Shown one piece after another: positions 43,912 to 52,634 of a stretch of DNA of 64,000 nucleotides. The notes below the pieces were generated by a model. It was not told the origin of the DNA, ran no database searches, and worked only from the letters and a program-made list of their open reading frames with translations. The position numbers and the translations under genes are program-made. Positions within the stretch are counted from its first letter, which is position 1. Each line of letters opens with the position of its first letter. Source of the DNA: Magnetospirillum sp. UT-4 (GTDB taxonomy: Bacteria; Pseudomonadota; Alphaproteobacteria; Rhodospirillales; Magnetospirillaceae); assembly GCF_902729435.1 (NCBI RefSeq), contig NZ_CACVCG010000090.1, forward strand, positions 119,143 to 183,142, given 5' to 3'.

Positions 43912-45873
43912 TTATCTTTTTTGCGGATGTGGAATCAGCCGGTGAAGTTCGGCCAGCAGCGATTCCCGGTCCACCGCCCCCTTGGCCAGGATGCGCTGGG
44001 CCGAGCCGGCCAGGCGGGCGCGATCCTCGGCGGTGACGTCCTTGGCGGTCAGCACCACCACCGGCACCTCCCGTGCCTCGGGATTACGGCGCAGCGCGAT
44101 CAGGAAGTCGAACCCGTCCATCTCCGGCATCATCAGGTCGAGCAGGACCAGATCGGGCAGGCGCTCGGCGACCCGGTCGAGGGCGAGGCGGCCGTTGGCG
44201 GCGGTATCGACGCTCCAGCCGTCGCCCACCAGCATCCGGGTCAGCATGTCGCGGTTGTTGGGGTCGTCCTCGACCACCAGGACGCGGCCGGCGGCGCCGG
44301 GCCTGAGCTGCCCCAGGATTGCGGCCAGGGCATTGCGGTCCACCGGCTTCGGGACGACGTGGGTGGCGCCCAACGCCACCGCCATTTCGGCATCGCCGGC
44401 CATGGAGACCATGATCACCGGGATGGCGGCCAGGTCGGGGTCGGCCTTCAGCGCGGTCAGGGTCTTCCAGCCGTCGATGCCGGGCATCAGCACGTCCAGG
44501 GTGATGGCGCCGGGCCGCAGTTCGCGCGCCATCCTGAGGCCGGATTCGCCGTCCTCGGCGGTGGCGACCCGGAAGCCGCTATCCCTGAGCATGCGCCCGA
44601 TCAGGTCGCGGGCGGCGGGGTCGTCGTCGATCACCAGGATGAGCGCCGCCGCCGCCGTGGCGGTGGACGCGGCGGGCGCGACCGGAGGCGGGCTGTCCTT
44701 GACCACCCGCGCCGGCAGCCGGACGGTGAAGGCGGTCCCCTTGCCGGCCTCGCTCTCGGCCGTGATCGACCCGCCCATCATCTCGCAGAAGGCGCGGCTG
44801 ATGGCCAGTCCGAGGCCGGTGCCGCCGTACTTGCGGGTGGTCGAGGCGTCGGCCTGGTTGAAGGGCTGGAACAGGCGCGCCATCTGCTCGGGCGAGATGC
44901 CGATGCCGGAATCGGAGACGGTGAAGACCACATGGTCGCCGTCGCGGCCGGCGACCAGCCGGATGGTTCCGTTCTCGGTGAACTTGGCGGCGTTGGACAG
45001 CAGGTTGAACAGGGTCTGGCGGACCTTGGTGAGGTCGGCCTCCATGGCGCCGATGTCGGCCGGGCACTCGACCTCCAGCCGGTTGGCCTTGGCATGGACC
45101 AGCGGATCGACGGTGGCGGCGACCTCGGCGATCATGGCCAGGACGTCGAAACCCTCGATGAACAGTTCGGTCTTGCCCGCCTCGATCTTGGACAAATCGA
45201 GGATGTCGTTGATCAGCGACAGCAGATGCCGGCCGGCGCCCCGGATCTTCTTCAGGTCCGGCACCAGGGCGGTCTCGCCCAGATCCTCCAACTCCTCCTC
45301 GACCATCTCGCTGTAGCCGATGATGGCGTTCAGCGGCGTGCGCAGTTCGTGGCTCATGTTGGCGAGGAAGCGGCTCTTGGCGATGTTGGCGGCCTCGGCC
45401 GCCTCGCGCGCCTGCTCCATCCATTCCGAGCGGCGCCGGGCCTGCGCCACCGTCGCCTCGAGCAGGCTGAGCGCGGTGCCGAGGCCGGCATAGCGGCCGT
45501 TCTCGGTGATGACGAAACCGTCCACCAGGGCGTTGACGTTCTCGCCCAGGATGCGGGCCGACAGCTCGTCGATGCTGTCGTCGGCATCGACCAGCAGCGG
45601 GGCGGGCTGCATGATCCGCTCGACGGGGCGGCGGGTGTAGAGATCCAGCATCACCGGCTTGGCCAGGATCGCCATGGAGGCGCTGCGGCTGACCAGCCCG
45701 AGGACCCGGGCCTCGGCGTCGGTGACCGCCACGCCCGGCCAGTCGGCATGGTCGGTGAGCATGCGGAAGACGTCGCCGCACAGGGAGTCGGCATCGACCG
45801 AGGGCTGGGCGATCACCAAGTCGCGGACCCGGACGTTCCAGTTTTCCGTCGGGGGTACTGCAGCCTCGGACAC
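43912..45873 (-). CDS. Hybrid histidine kinase with CBS-pair-like sensor and two receivers
   Basis: Soluble sensor kinase of 653 residues with no membrane helix. Residues about 12-140 resemble paired CBS domains ([20 protein letters not shown] and [18 protein letters not shown]), which bind adenosine nucleotides in other proteins. HisKA has H175 in [12 protein letters not shown]. The ATPase has the N-box around N290-N294, DSGIGIS and GGTGLGL. Two receiver domains follow, with phosphoacceptor D460 and D579. It is divergent from a CheY-PP2C-STAS operon, which it may feed. Confidence 0.92.
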   Translation of the reverse strand: MSEAAVPPTENWNVRVRDLVIAQPSVDADSLCGDVFRMLTDHADWPGVAVTDAEARVLGLVSRSASMAILAKPVMLDLYTRRPVERIMQPAPLLVDADDSIDELSARILGENVNALVDGFVITENGRYAGLGTALSLLEATVAQARRRSEWMEQAREAAEAANIAKSRFLANMSHELRTPLNAIIGYSEMVEEELEDLGETALVPDLKKIRGAGRHLLSLINDILDLSKIEAGKTELFIEGFDVLAMIAEVAATVDPLVHAKANRLEVECPADIGAMEADLTKVRQTLFNLLSNAAKFTENGTIRLVAGRDGDHVVFTVSDSGIGISPEQMARLFQPFNQADASTTRKYGGTGLGLAISRAFCEMMGGSITAESEAGKGTAFTVRLPARVVKDSPPPVAPAASTATAAAALILVIDDDPAARDLIGRMLRDSGFRVATAEDGESGLRMARELRPGAITLDVLMPGIDGWKTLTALKADPDLAAIPVIMVSMAGDAEMAVALGATHVVPKPVDRNALAAILGQLRPGAAGRVLVVEDDPNNRDMLTRMLVGDGWSVDTAANGRLALDRVAERLPDLVLLDLMMPEMDGFDFLIALRRNPEAREVPVVVLTAKDVTAEDRARLAGSAQRILAKGAVDRESLLAELHRLIPHPQKR

Positions 45874-45927
45874 GTCGTCTCCACCCTGGATGGATACCCC
45901 TATTATGATTGTGATAATCTGGGGGGA

Positions 45928-45939
45928 TCAAGTACTTGA
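45928..45939. promoter_or_regulatory. Perfect 12-base palindrome in a divergent promoter region
   Basis: TCAAGTACTTGA is a perfect palindrome in the middle of the 101-base gap between the hybrid kinase and the CheY-like gene. Another small inverted repeat, GATT-GTGAT-AATC, lies just left of it (45908-45920). The palindrome could be the operator of a dimeric regulator controlling both directions. No regulator of a known type can be named. Confidence 0.4.
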
Positions 45940-45974
45940 ACATTACAGAACGATGACAGCCGGAGGGCGGCGAC

Positions 45975-46340
45975 ATGGCGACCATATTGCTGGTCGAAGA
46001 CAACGAGATGAACCGCGACATGCTGTCGCGCCGCCTCGAGCGCAAGGGCTACCGGGTGCTGTTGGCCGAGGACGGCCAGCAGGGGGTGGACATGGTCCGC
46101 GCCGAGCGCCCGGATCTGGTGCTGATGGACATGAGCCTGCCGGTGCTGAACGGTTGGGATGCCACCCGGGTGCTGAAGCAGGACGAGGCGACCCGCGCGG
46201 TTCCGGTGATCGCGCTGACCGCGCACGCCATGGCCGATGATCGCGAGAAGGCGCTGGCCGCCGGTTGCGACGACTACGACACCAAGCCCATCGAGTTTCC
46301 GCAGTTGCTGGAAAAGATCGAACGGCTGTTGCAGCCATGA
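45975..46340 (+). CDS. CheY-like single-domain response regulator
   Basis: Stand-alone receiver domain of 121 residues. The acidic pocket is visible in LLVEDNEMN, the phosphoacceptor is D52 in VLMDMSLPVLNG, and the conserved threonine and lysine lie in ALTAHAM and DTKPIEF. It resembles DivK-type receivers (DNEMNRDMLSRRLERKGY). GGAGGGCGGCG precedes the ATG. It overlaps the phosphatase gene by 4 bases and presumably passes signal within this cluster. Confidence 0.93.
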   Translation: MATILLVEDNEMNRDMLSRRLERKGYRVLLAEDGQQGVDMVRAERPDLVLMDMSLPVLNGWDATRVLKQDEATRAVPVIALTAHAMADDREKALAAGCDDYDTKPIEFPQLLEKIERLLQP

Positions 46341-48298
46341 CCCGGCCGGCCGACGCCCCGCTGGCGCTGCCGTTCGCCCGCGTCGGCGAGATCGTCGGGC
46401 CGGCGGCGGCACGGCTGGTGACGCTGACCGACGATCTCGCCGCCGCCGGCGGCGTTGCCGAGACCGAGTGCATGGCCGTGGCCGCCCGCCAGTTGCAGGC
46501 CATGGCCGCCGACCCTGCCGCCGCCGGCTTCGATGCCGAAGGTTCGCCCGAGTCCGTCTGCTCGCGCCTTCGCCACGACCTGCGCTCGCCGCTGGTGGCG
46601 GTGAAGGGATTCGGCGAGCTGGTCCTGGAAATCGCCGAGGAGGAGGGCGACGGGGCGACCGGCGCGGCGGCGCACCACGTCCTCGACGCGGTGTCCGAGG
46701 TGCTGGTGGCCATCGAGCGGGCGCTGCCGCCGCAAGCGCCCGCCGCCGCGCGCGAGGGAGAGGCGCCGCCGGCCGGTCCGGTCGGGCGCATCCTGGTGGC
46801 CGACGACAGCGCCCAGAACCGCGACGTCCTGGTCCAGTACCTGACCCGCGAGGGCCATCAGGTGACGGCGGTGGCCGACGGGCTGGCCGCCTATGACGCG
46901 GTGACGGCGCAGCCCTTCGACCTGGTCCTGCTCGACATGATCATGCCCGGCATGAACGGCGACGAGGTGCTGAAGGCGATCAAGTCGTCGCCGGATTTGC
47001 GGGCGCTGCCGGTGATCATGGTGTCGGCCCTGGACGAATCCGACAACATCGCGCGCTGCATCGAGATCGGTGCCGAGGATTACCTGTCCAAGCCGTTCAA
47101 CCGGGTGCTGCTGCGCGCCCGCATCGGCGCGTGCCTGGAGAAGAAGCGGCTGCGCCAGGTCGAGCTCGACTACCTGGCGGCGGTGGAGAAGGAGCTGAAC
47201 GTCGCCCGCGACGTCCAGATGTCCATCCTGCCGCGCCAGTTCCCGCCCCATGTGGCGGCGGCCGGCGCCGGCGTGATGGTTCCGGCGCGCGAGGTCGGCG
47301 GCGATTTCTACGATTTCTTCAGGCTCGACGACGACCGCATCGGCATCGCCGTTGGCGACGTCTCGGGCAAGGGCGTGCCGGCCGCCGTCTACATGGCCAT
47401 GGTGCGCACCCTGCTGCGCGCCACCGCCCTGTTCGGGCTGTCGCCGTCGCGCTGCCTGGAGCGCCTCAACGAGCAGCTCAGCGCCGACAACGAGCGCGGC
47501 ATGTTCGTCTCGCTGTTCTACGGCATCCTGGACGTGGTCGCCGGCACCTTCACCTATGCCAATGCCGGCCATCTCTGGCCGCTGCTGATCCGGGCCGACG
47601 GCGCGACCGACTGGGTCAGGGGCGCCGACGATCTGCTGCTCGGCGTCATCTGGGGCGGCACCTATTCCGAGGCCGAACTGGCGCTGGCCTCCGGCGACAC
47701 CGTCCTGGTCTACACCGACGGCGTCGTCGAGGCGGCCGCCCCGTCCGGCGAGGAATTCGGGCGCCATCGCCTGGCCGGGCTGGCCGGCGCCTGGGCCGGC
47801 GCCGAGCCGGCGGCCCTGCTCGAATCCATGCTGGCGGCGGTGCGGGGCTTCGAACAGGGCCAGCCCCACAGCGACGACCTGACCGGCGTTGCGATCCGCT
47901 TCCTCGGCCGCGTCCCGGGCCGGTCCGGGTTCGAGATGGAGATCGCCGCCGATCTGGTCGAGGTCGCCCGCCTGGTGGCGGCGCTGGATGCCTATCTGCA
48001 CCGCCACGAGGTGCCGGTCGCCGCCGGCTACGCCCTGACCATGGCGGTCGAGGACTGCGTCGCCGCCATCGTGCGCCGGGCCGGCGGGCGGGGCGGCGCC
48101 CGGACCATCGCGGTGCACCTCGGGCTTGGGGCGGAGGGGATGCTCGCCGAAATCGTCGATGACGGCGCTTCGCCCGAACCCGAGGCCAAGGACGCTGCCG
48201 ACGGGAGATTGCAGTTTGTCATGACGCTTGTCGCGCGGGCGGATTATGATCGGGTCGAGGGGCGCAACCGCCTGCGCCTGTTCAAGCCGCTGGGGTGA
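46337..48298 (+). CDS. PP2C (SpoIIE-type) phosphatase with receiver and RsbW-like kinase domains
   Basis: Multidomain regulator of 653 residues. A helical region near residues 70-130 contains LRHDLRSPLVAVKGFGELV, resembling a HisKA H-box with H80, but no ATPase domain follows it. A receiver domain (about 150-270) has phosphoacceptor D200 in LVLLDMIMPGMNG. The SpoIIE/PP2C phosphatase covers about 300-520, with REVGGDFYDFF and VGDVSGKGVPAAV as metal sites. A C-terminal HATPase_c_2 domain resembles the anti-sigma kinase RsbW. Phosphatase and kinase for one STAS target are thus on one chain. It overlaps the CheY gene and precedes the STAS gene by 12 bases. Confidence 0.9.
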   Translation: MTRPADAPLALPFARVGEIVGPAAARLVTLTDDLAAAGGVAETECMAVAARQLQAMAADPAAAGFDAEGSPESVCSRLRHDLRSPLVAVKGFGELVLEIAEEEGDGATGAAAHHVLDAVSEVLVAIERALPPQAPAAAREGEAPPAGPVGRILVADDSAQNRDVLVQYLTREGHQVTAVADGLAAYDAVTAQPFDLVLLDMIMPGMNGDEVLKAIKSSPDLRALPVIMVSALDESDNIARCIEIGAEDYLSKPFNRVLLRARIGACLEKKRLRQVELDYLAAVEKELNVARDVQMSILPRQFPPHVAAAGAGVMVPAREVGGDFYDFFRLDDDRIGIAVGDVSGKGVPAAVYMAMVRTLLRATALFGLSPSRCLERLNEQLSADNERGMFVSLFYGILDVVAGTFTYANAGHLWPLLIRADGATDWVRGADDLLLGVIWGGTYSEAELALASGDTVLVYTDGVVEAAAPSGEEFGRHRLAGLAGAWAGAEPAALLESMLAAVRGFEQGQPHSDDLTGVAIRFLGRVPGRSGFEMEIAADLVEVARLVAALDAYLHRHEVPVAAGYALTMAVEDCVAAIVRRAGGRGGARTIAVHLGLGAEGMLAEIVDDGASPEPEAKDAADGRLQFVMTLVARADYDRVEGRNRLRLFKPLG

Positions 48299-48310
48299 GG
48301 GGGAACGGAT

Positions 48311-48646
48311 ATGGAGCTGCAGATCGACCGCCAGGGTCGAATCGCCGTGGTGACGGTGGCCGGGCGGTTGTCGAGCGCGGTGGCCGATGCGTTCGACGAA
48401 AGCCTGCAGAGGGCGCTCGACGACGGCGCCGCCGAGGTGCTGGTGGACATGTCGCACCTCACCTTCATCGCCAGCACCGGCCTCAGGGCCCTCATCCTGG
48501 CCGCCAAGCGCCTCAACCCCGAGGGCGGCCGCGTCCACCTGTTCGGCATGGACGAGCCGGTCCGCGACGTCTTCCAGGTCAGCGGCCTGATGCGGGTCTT
48601 CCCCGTCTACGCCACCCGCGCCGAGGCCGAAGCGGCGCTGGGTTAA
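48311..48646 (+). CDS. STAS-domain anti-sigma factor antagonist
   Basis: Small STAS protein of 111 residues, the switch component of partner-switching systems. The motif FIASTGLRAL places the probable phosphoserine at S55, equivalent to the SpoIIAA serine. It begins MELQIDRQGRIAVVTVAGRL, typical of bacterial STAS domains. GGGGGAACG precedes the ATG. Being third in the operon with a phosphatase-kinase fusion, it is most likely the protein they dephosphorylate and phosphorylate; its output partner is not in the window. Confidence 0.9.
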   Translation: MELQIDRQGRIAVVTVAGRLSSAVADAFDESLQRALDDGAAEVLVDMSHLTFIASTGLRALILAAKRLNPEGGRVHLFGMDEPVRDVFQVSGLMRVFPVYATRAEAEAALG

Positions 48647-48658
48647 TCCTGCGCCGTC

Positions 48659-51355
48659 CTAATCTTTCGCCGGCTTGGTCAGGTCGTATTCCACCTCGAC
48701 GATGTCGCCGTCCACCGTGCGCACGGGGACGAAGCCCAGGTGCTCGACGAAGCGCAGCATGCGCGAATTGTCCTTCAGCACCTGGCCGACGATGGCGCCG
48801 GTGCCGCGGCTGCGGCAGTACTCGATCATCTTGGTCAGCAGGCGCTTGCCCAGGCCCGAGCCCTTGAGGTCCGAGCGCACCACCACGGCGAATTCGGCCT
48901 TCTCGTTGTCCGGGTCGGTCACCGTGCGGACCACGCCCAGGGTCTCGCGGCTGCCGTCGGGGTTGGTCAGCTCGCCGATGAAGGCCATCTCGCGGTCGTA
49001 GTCGATCTGGGTCAGGCGCGCCATCTCGGTGTGGGGCAGTTCGTGCACCAGGCCGAAGAAGCGGAAACGGATGTCCTCGGGCGTCAGCCTGGACACCAGG
49101 ACGTGGTGGTTGGGCTCGTCCTCGGGGCGGATCGGGCGCAGCAGCACGTGGCGCCCGTCGTTCATGAGGAAGCATTCCTCCAGTTCGGCGGGGTAGGGGC
49201 GGATGGCCAGGCGCTCGGTGCCGGGCGCCACCGCGGCCACCTTGATGGAGGCGTCCAGCGCCAGCACGCCGCCGGAATCGCAGCGCAGCGGGTTGATGTC
49301 CAGCTCGACGATCTCGGGGAAGTCCACCACCATCTGCGACACCTGGATCAGCGCCGTGTGCAGCGCCTCCAGATTGGCCGGCGGGCGGCCGCGATAGCCG
49401 GCCAGCAGCCTCGAGACCTGGGTGCGCCGCACCAGCTCGGCGGCCAGGTTCATGTTGAGCGGCGGCAGCGCCACCGCGCGGTCGCCGATGATCTCGACCG
49501 CCACGCCGCCCTGGCCGAACAGGATGACCGGGCCGAAGATGGGATCGGTGGCGACGCCGACGATCAGCTCCTGGGTTCCGGGCTTGCGCACTGCCATGGG
49601 CTGCACGGTGAAGCCGTCGATGCGGGCCTCGGGGTAGGTGGCGGCGACCCGTTCCAGCATGGCGTTGGCGGCCTTCTCCACCTCGAAGGGGCCGTCCAGG
49701 TTCAGCACCACGCCGCCGACGTCGGATTTGTGGACGATGTCGTGGGACAGGATCTTCAGCGCCACCGGCCGGCCCAGCTCGCGGGCGATGCGGCTGGCCT
49801 CGGCCGGGGAATGGGCGATGCGGGTCTCGATGGTGGGGATGCCGTAGGCCGACAGCACCGCCTTGGCTTCCGGCTCGGTCAGCACGTCGTCGCCGCGGGT
49901 CAGGGCGTCCTTGAGGATGCGCCGCACATAGGCGACGTCGGGCACGAAATCGGCGGTGGCCGAGGCCGGCACCTCCATCAGCATGTCCTGGTTGCGGCGG
50001 TATTCCAGCAGATGCAGGAAGCCCTGCACCGCCGCCCGCGGCGTCTCGAAGGTGGGCACGGCGGCCTCGGCGAACAGGCGCCGGGCATGGGCGACCTTCT
50101 CCGAACCGACCCAGCAGGTCATGATGTTGGCGCGCGGGCGCTCCTTGAAGACCTTGATCACCGCCTCGGCCACCGAATCGGGATCGGAGATGGCGGTGGG
50201 GGCATACATCACCAGCACCGCGTCCACCGCCTTGCAGTCGAGCAGGATGGCCAGCGCCTTGGCGTAGCGCTCGCCATCGGCGTCGCCGACGATGTCGACC
50301 GGATTGCCGCGCGACCAGTTGGGCGGGCAGATGGCGGCCAGCTTTTCCAGCACCTCGGGCGGCAGCTCGGCCAGGGTGCCGCCGCCGTCGCTGAGGTCGT
50401 CGGCGGCGATGACGCCGATGCCGCCGCCATTGGTCAGCACCGCCAGCCGCTGGCCCTTCACCGGGCGCGAGCGGGCCAGGGTCTCGACCGCGCCGAAGAT
50501 CTCGTCGATGTCCTGCACCCGCAGCATGCCGGCGCGGCGGATGGCGGCGTCGAACACCAGGTCCGAGCCGGCCAGGGCGCCGGTATGCGAACTGGCCGCC
50601 CGCGCCCCCTCGACCGAGCGGCCGGCCTTGATCACCAGCAGCGGCTTGTTGCGGGCGGCGGCGCGGGCCGCCGACATGAAGTTGCGACGCTCGTCGATGG
50701 CCTCGATGTACAGCAGGATGGCGCGGGTGAAGGGATCGCTGCCGAGATAGTCGAGAATGTCGCCGAAGCCCACATCCACCCCGTCGCCGGTGTGGATGAA
50801 GTGCGAGAAGCCGATGCCCTTGGTGCAGGCCCAGTCCAGCACCGCCGTGCACAGGGCGCCCGATTGCGACACGAAAGCCAGCTTGCCGCCCAGCGCGTTC
50901 TCCGGCGCGAAGCTGGCGTTGAGGCCGATGCCGGGGACCAGGATGCCCATGGAATTGGGACCCAGCAGGCGCATGCCGAAGCGCTTGGCCTCGGCCCGCA
51001 CCGATTGCAGGATGGTCAGGCCGCTGTCGTCCTGGGCATGCTGCAGCGCCGGGGTCATGATGCAGGCCGCCCGGGCGCCCTTTTCGCCCAGCGCCCGCAC
51101 ATGGCCGGGAATGGTCGCCGCCGGGGTGCAGATGAGGGCGAGGTCGGGGGCCTGGGGCAGGCTGGCCACGTCCGGATAGGCCAGCACGCCGCCCACCGAG
51201 CGGTGCTCGGCGGTGACCGGCATGATGGGGCCGGCGAAGGCGCCTTGCAGCAGATTGCGCATGACCACCGATCCGGGCGCCCGGGCCTGGGTGGTCGCCC
51301 CCACCACGGCAATGGATTCGGGGCGGAACAGGGCCTTCAGATTGCGCACGCTCAT
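48659..51355 (-). CDS. Pat-type protein acyltransferase (acyl-CoA synthetase-like/GNAT fusion)
   Basis: Large acetyltransferase of 898 residues with the architecture of Pat/YfiQ, which acetylates lysines of enzymes such as acetyl-CoA synthetase. Order: CoA-binding domain (FRPESIAVVGATTQARAPGS), succinyl-CoA-ligase-like domain, ATP-grasp region, then a C-terminal GNAT domain (about 730-880) with RSDLKGSGLGKRLLTKMIEY. Family members in which the ligase half is inactive are the rule; activity cannot be judged here. The ATG at 51355 (MSVRNLKALFRPES) is preferred over TTG at 51418. It is convergent with the STAS gene. Confidence 0.85.
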   Translation of the reverse strand: MSVRNLKALFRPESIAVVGATTQARAPGSVVMRNLLQGAFAGPIMPVTAEHRSVGGVLAYPDVASLPQAPDLALICTPAATIPGHVRALGEKGARAACIMTPALQHAQDDSGLTILQSVRAEAKRFGMRLLGPNSMGILVPGIGLNASFAPENALGGKLAFVSQSGALCTAVLDWACTKGIGFSHFIHTGDGVDVGFGDILDYLGSDPFTRAILLYIEAIDERRNFMSAARAAARNKPLLVIKAGRSVEGARAASSHTGALAGSDLVFDAAIRRAGMLRVQDIDEIFGAVETLARSRPVKGQRLAVLTNGGGIGVIAADDLSDGGGTLAELPPEVLEKLAAICPPNWSRGNPVDIVGDADGERYAKALAILLDCKAVDAVLVMYAPTAISDPDSVAEAVIKVFKERPRANIMTCWVGSEKVAHARRLFAEAAVPTFETPRAAVQGFLHLLEYRRNQDMLMEVPASATADFVPDVAYVRRILKDALTRGDDVLTEPEAKAVLSAYGIPTIETRIAHSPAEASRIARELGRPVALKILSHDIVHKSDVGGVVLNLDGPFEVEKAANAMLERVAATYPEARIDGFTVQPMAVRKPGTQELIVGVATDPIFGPVILFGQGGVAVEIIGDRAVALPPLNMNLAAELVRRTQVSRLLAGYRGRPPANLEALHTALIQVSQMVVDFPEIVELDINPLRCDSGGVLALDASIKVAAVAPGTERLAIRPYPAELEECFLMNDGRHVLLRPIRPEDEPNHHVLVSRLTPEDIRFRFFGLVHELPHTEMARLTQIDYDREMAFIGELTNPDGSRETLGVVRTVTDPDNEKAEFAVVVRSDLKGSGLGKRLLTKMIEYCRSRGTGAIVGQVLKDNSRMLRFVEHLGFVPVRTVDGDIVEVEYDLTKPAKD

Positions 51356-51462
51356 GGTCTGGCCGATATGCCGTTCATCCTGGCGACGAACCTTATCCCC
51401 GACCATTGTGCGGTGCAATAACCGCGAACGTCATGCCCGGCATTCCGGGCTGTGCCGCCAAT

Positions 51463-52425
51463 TCACTCAGGCACGAAAAGCTCGCCCTTCAGCATCGTCG
51501 AAACGGTTCGCACCGCCACCGCGGCGACCACCGCGCTGGCCAGGACCAGCGCCGCCAGGCCGATTCCGCTCCACACCGCGCTGGCGGCGCGGTGGCCGTG
51601 CTCGAGCGCGGCCAGGGCCATGGCATCCAGCGGAAAGGTGAAGGCCCACCACGACATGGCGAAGGGCAGCCTGAGGAAGCGCGGCGTGAGGGCCAGCAGC
51701 GCCAGGGTGGTGAACAGCGCGCCGTTGACCAGGACCAGGGCGAAGGGGTCCTCGGCGCCGGTCAGCGCGGTATAGGCGAGGTAGCCCACGGCCGGCGGCG
51801 GCACCAGGATGAACAGGGTCGGCACCAGGCGCGGCGGCAGGTCGTCGTGGAAGATCACCCGGTAGAGGATGATGGACAGGAACGGCAGCCAGAACATCAT
51901 GCCGATGGAGAAGAAGAACCACGACACCTCGACCTGGCCGAGTCGGACCCCCAGCACCGGCACGATGATGTTGCCGACGATGGGGATGAACCAGGCCGGA
52001 TTGGCGTGGGCGATGTCGTGCTTCTGGGCGATCCAGCGCGCCAGGATGCGCAAGGTCATCACCAGCTGCAGGATGGCGCCGGCCACCCACACGCCGTAGG
52101 CGACGGCGGGGAGGTGCGGCCACAGGCCGGTGGCCAGCAGCAGCATGCCGATGGCGATGGCGGAAAAGAAGGCGGACCGCACCGGATGGTTGAACTCGCC
52201 CATCACAGCGCTGGGATGGCGCATCAACTTCATCACATAAGCGATGGAAACGGCAATGAAAACAGCCGCCGATACGGCGACCAGGAAGTCGCCGGCGAGC
52301 TCGTGGCCGGCCTTGCGCCAGGCCAGCCCGAGGCCGGATACGCCCATCACCGTGGCAAAGATCGCCACCGGCATGTGGGCGAGGGGGGAGTGGAGGGCGG
52401 TCGACGCGGGAGCGGGCTGGTTCAT
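51463..52425 (-). CDS. TDT/SLAC1-family anion channel or exporter (TehA-like)
   Basis: Inner-membrane protein of 320 residues with about ten hydrophobic helices, the size and pattern of the tellurite-resistance/dicarboxylate transporter family (TehA, Mae1, SLAC1). Typical blocks are HMPVAIFATVMGVSGLGLAW at the start, NPAWFIPIVGNIIVPVLGV in the middle, and FAMSWWAFTFPLDAMALAAL near the end. The substrate is unknown (anions such as dicarboxylates, sulfite, chloride or nitrate occur in the family). GGAG five bases before the ATG at 52425 decides the start. It is divergent from the MaoC-Pta operon. Confidence 0.88.
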   Translation of the reverse strand: MNQPAPASTALHSPLAHMPVAIFATVMGVSGLGLAWRKAGHELAGDFLVAVSAAVFIAVSIAYVMKLMRHPSAVMGEFNHPVRSAFFSAIAIGMLLLATGLWPHLPAVAYGVWVAGAILQLVMTLRILARWIAQKHDIAHANPAWFIPIVGNIIVPVLGVRLGQVEVSWFFFSIGMMFWLPFLSIILYRVIFHDDLPPRLVPTLFILVPPPAVGYLAYTALTGAEDPFALVLVNGALFTTLALLALTPRFLRLPFAMSWWAFTFPLDAMALAALEHGHRAASAVWSGIGLAALVLASAVVAAVAVRTVSTMLKGELFVPE

Positions 52426-52441
52426 GACGACTCCGGTCCAA

Positions 52442-52462
52442 ATTATATTAGACAATGCTAAT
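52442..52462 (-). promoter_or_regulatory. -10 element and small inverted repeat before the TDT gene
   Basis: On the - strand a perfect TATAAT (52447-52442) lies 17 bases before the ATG. It abuts the inverted repeat ATTAG-N6-CTAAT (52447-52462), placed where a regulator would cover the core promoter. No good -35 hexamer is seen, so activation or repression at the inverted repeat is plausible but unproven. Confidence 0.35.
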
Positions 52463-52499
52463 CGGCGACGGCCGCCGTCAAGTGATAATACCACCGTCG

Positions 52500-52530
52500 G
52501 GTCATGCGCCGATCGGGGAGGCGCATGACC
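52500..52530. repeat. 11-bp perfect inverted repeat in the divergent intergenic region
   Basis: GGTCATGCGCC (52500-52510) and GGCGCATGACC (52520-52530) are perfect inverted repeats around a nine-base spacer. They lie upstream of the predicted MaoC-Pta promoter and could be an operator or a DNA/RNA hairpin. The TDT and MaoC-Pta genes both point away from it, so a terminator role is unlikely. Confidence 0.6.
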
Positions 52531-52547
52531 AATTGGTGAAGGGTGGG

Positions 52548-52585
52548 GTACGATTGTTGTACGACCTAGGGGCAGGATGTATATT
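52548..52585 (+). promoter_or_regulatory. Putative promoter of the MaoC-Pta/AckA operon with direct repeat
   Basis: TATATT (52580-52585) is a good -10 element; 17 bases upstream is TTGTAC (52557-52562), a weak -35. A direct repeat GTACGA-N5-GTACGA (52548-52564) overlaps that -35 with an 11-base period, one helical turn, as expected for an activator or repressor site. The leader to the ATG at 52635 would be about 43 bases. Confidence 0.4.
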
Positions 52586-52634
52586 TCGCACCGCAACAAA
52601 TGGCCCGTTGCCGCTGCCGACCAAGGAGACCACC

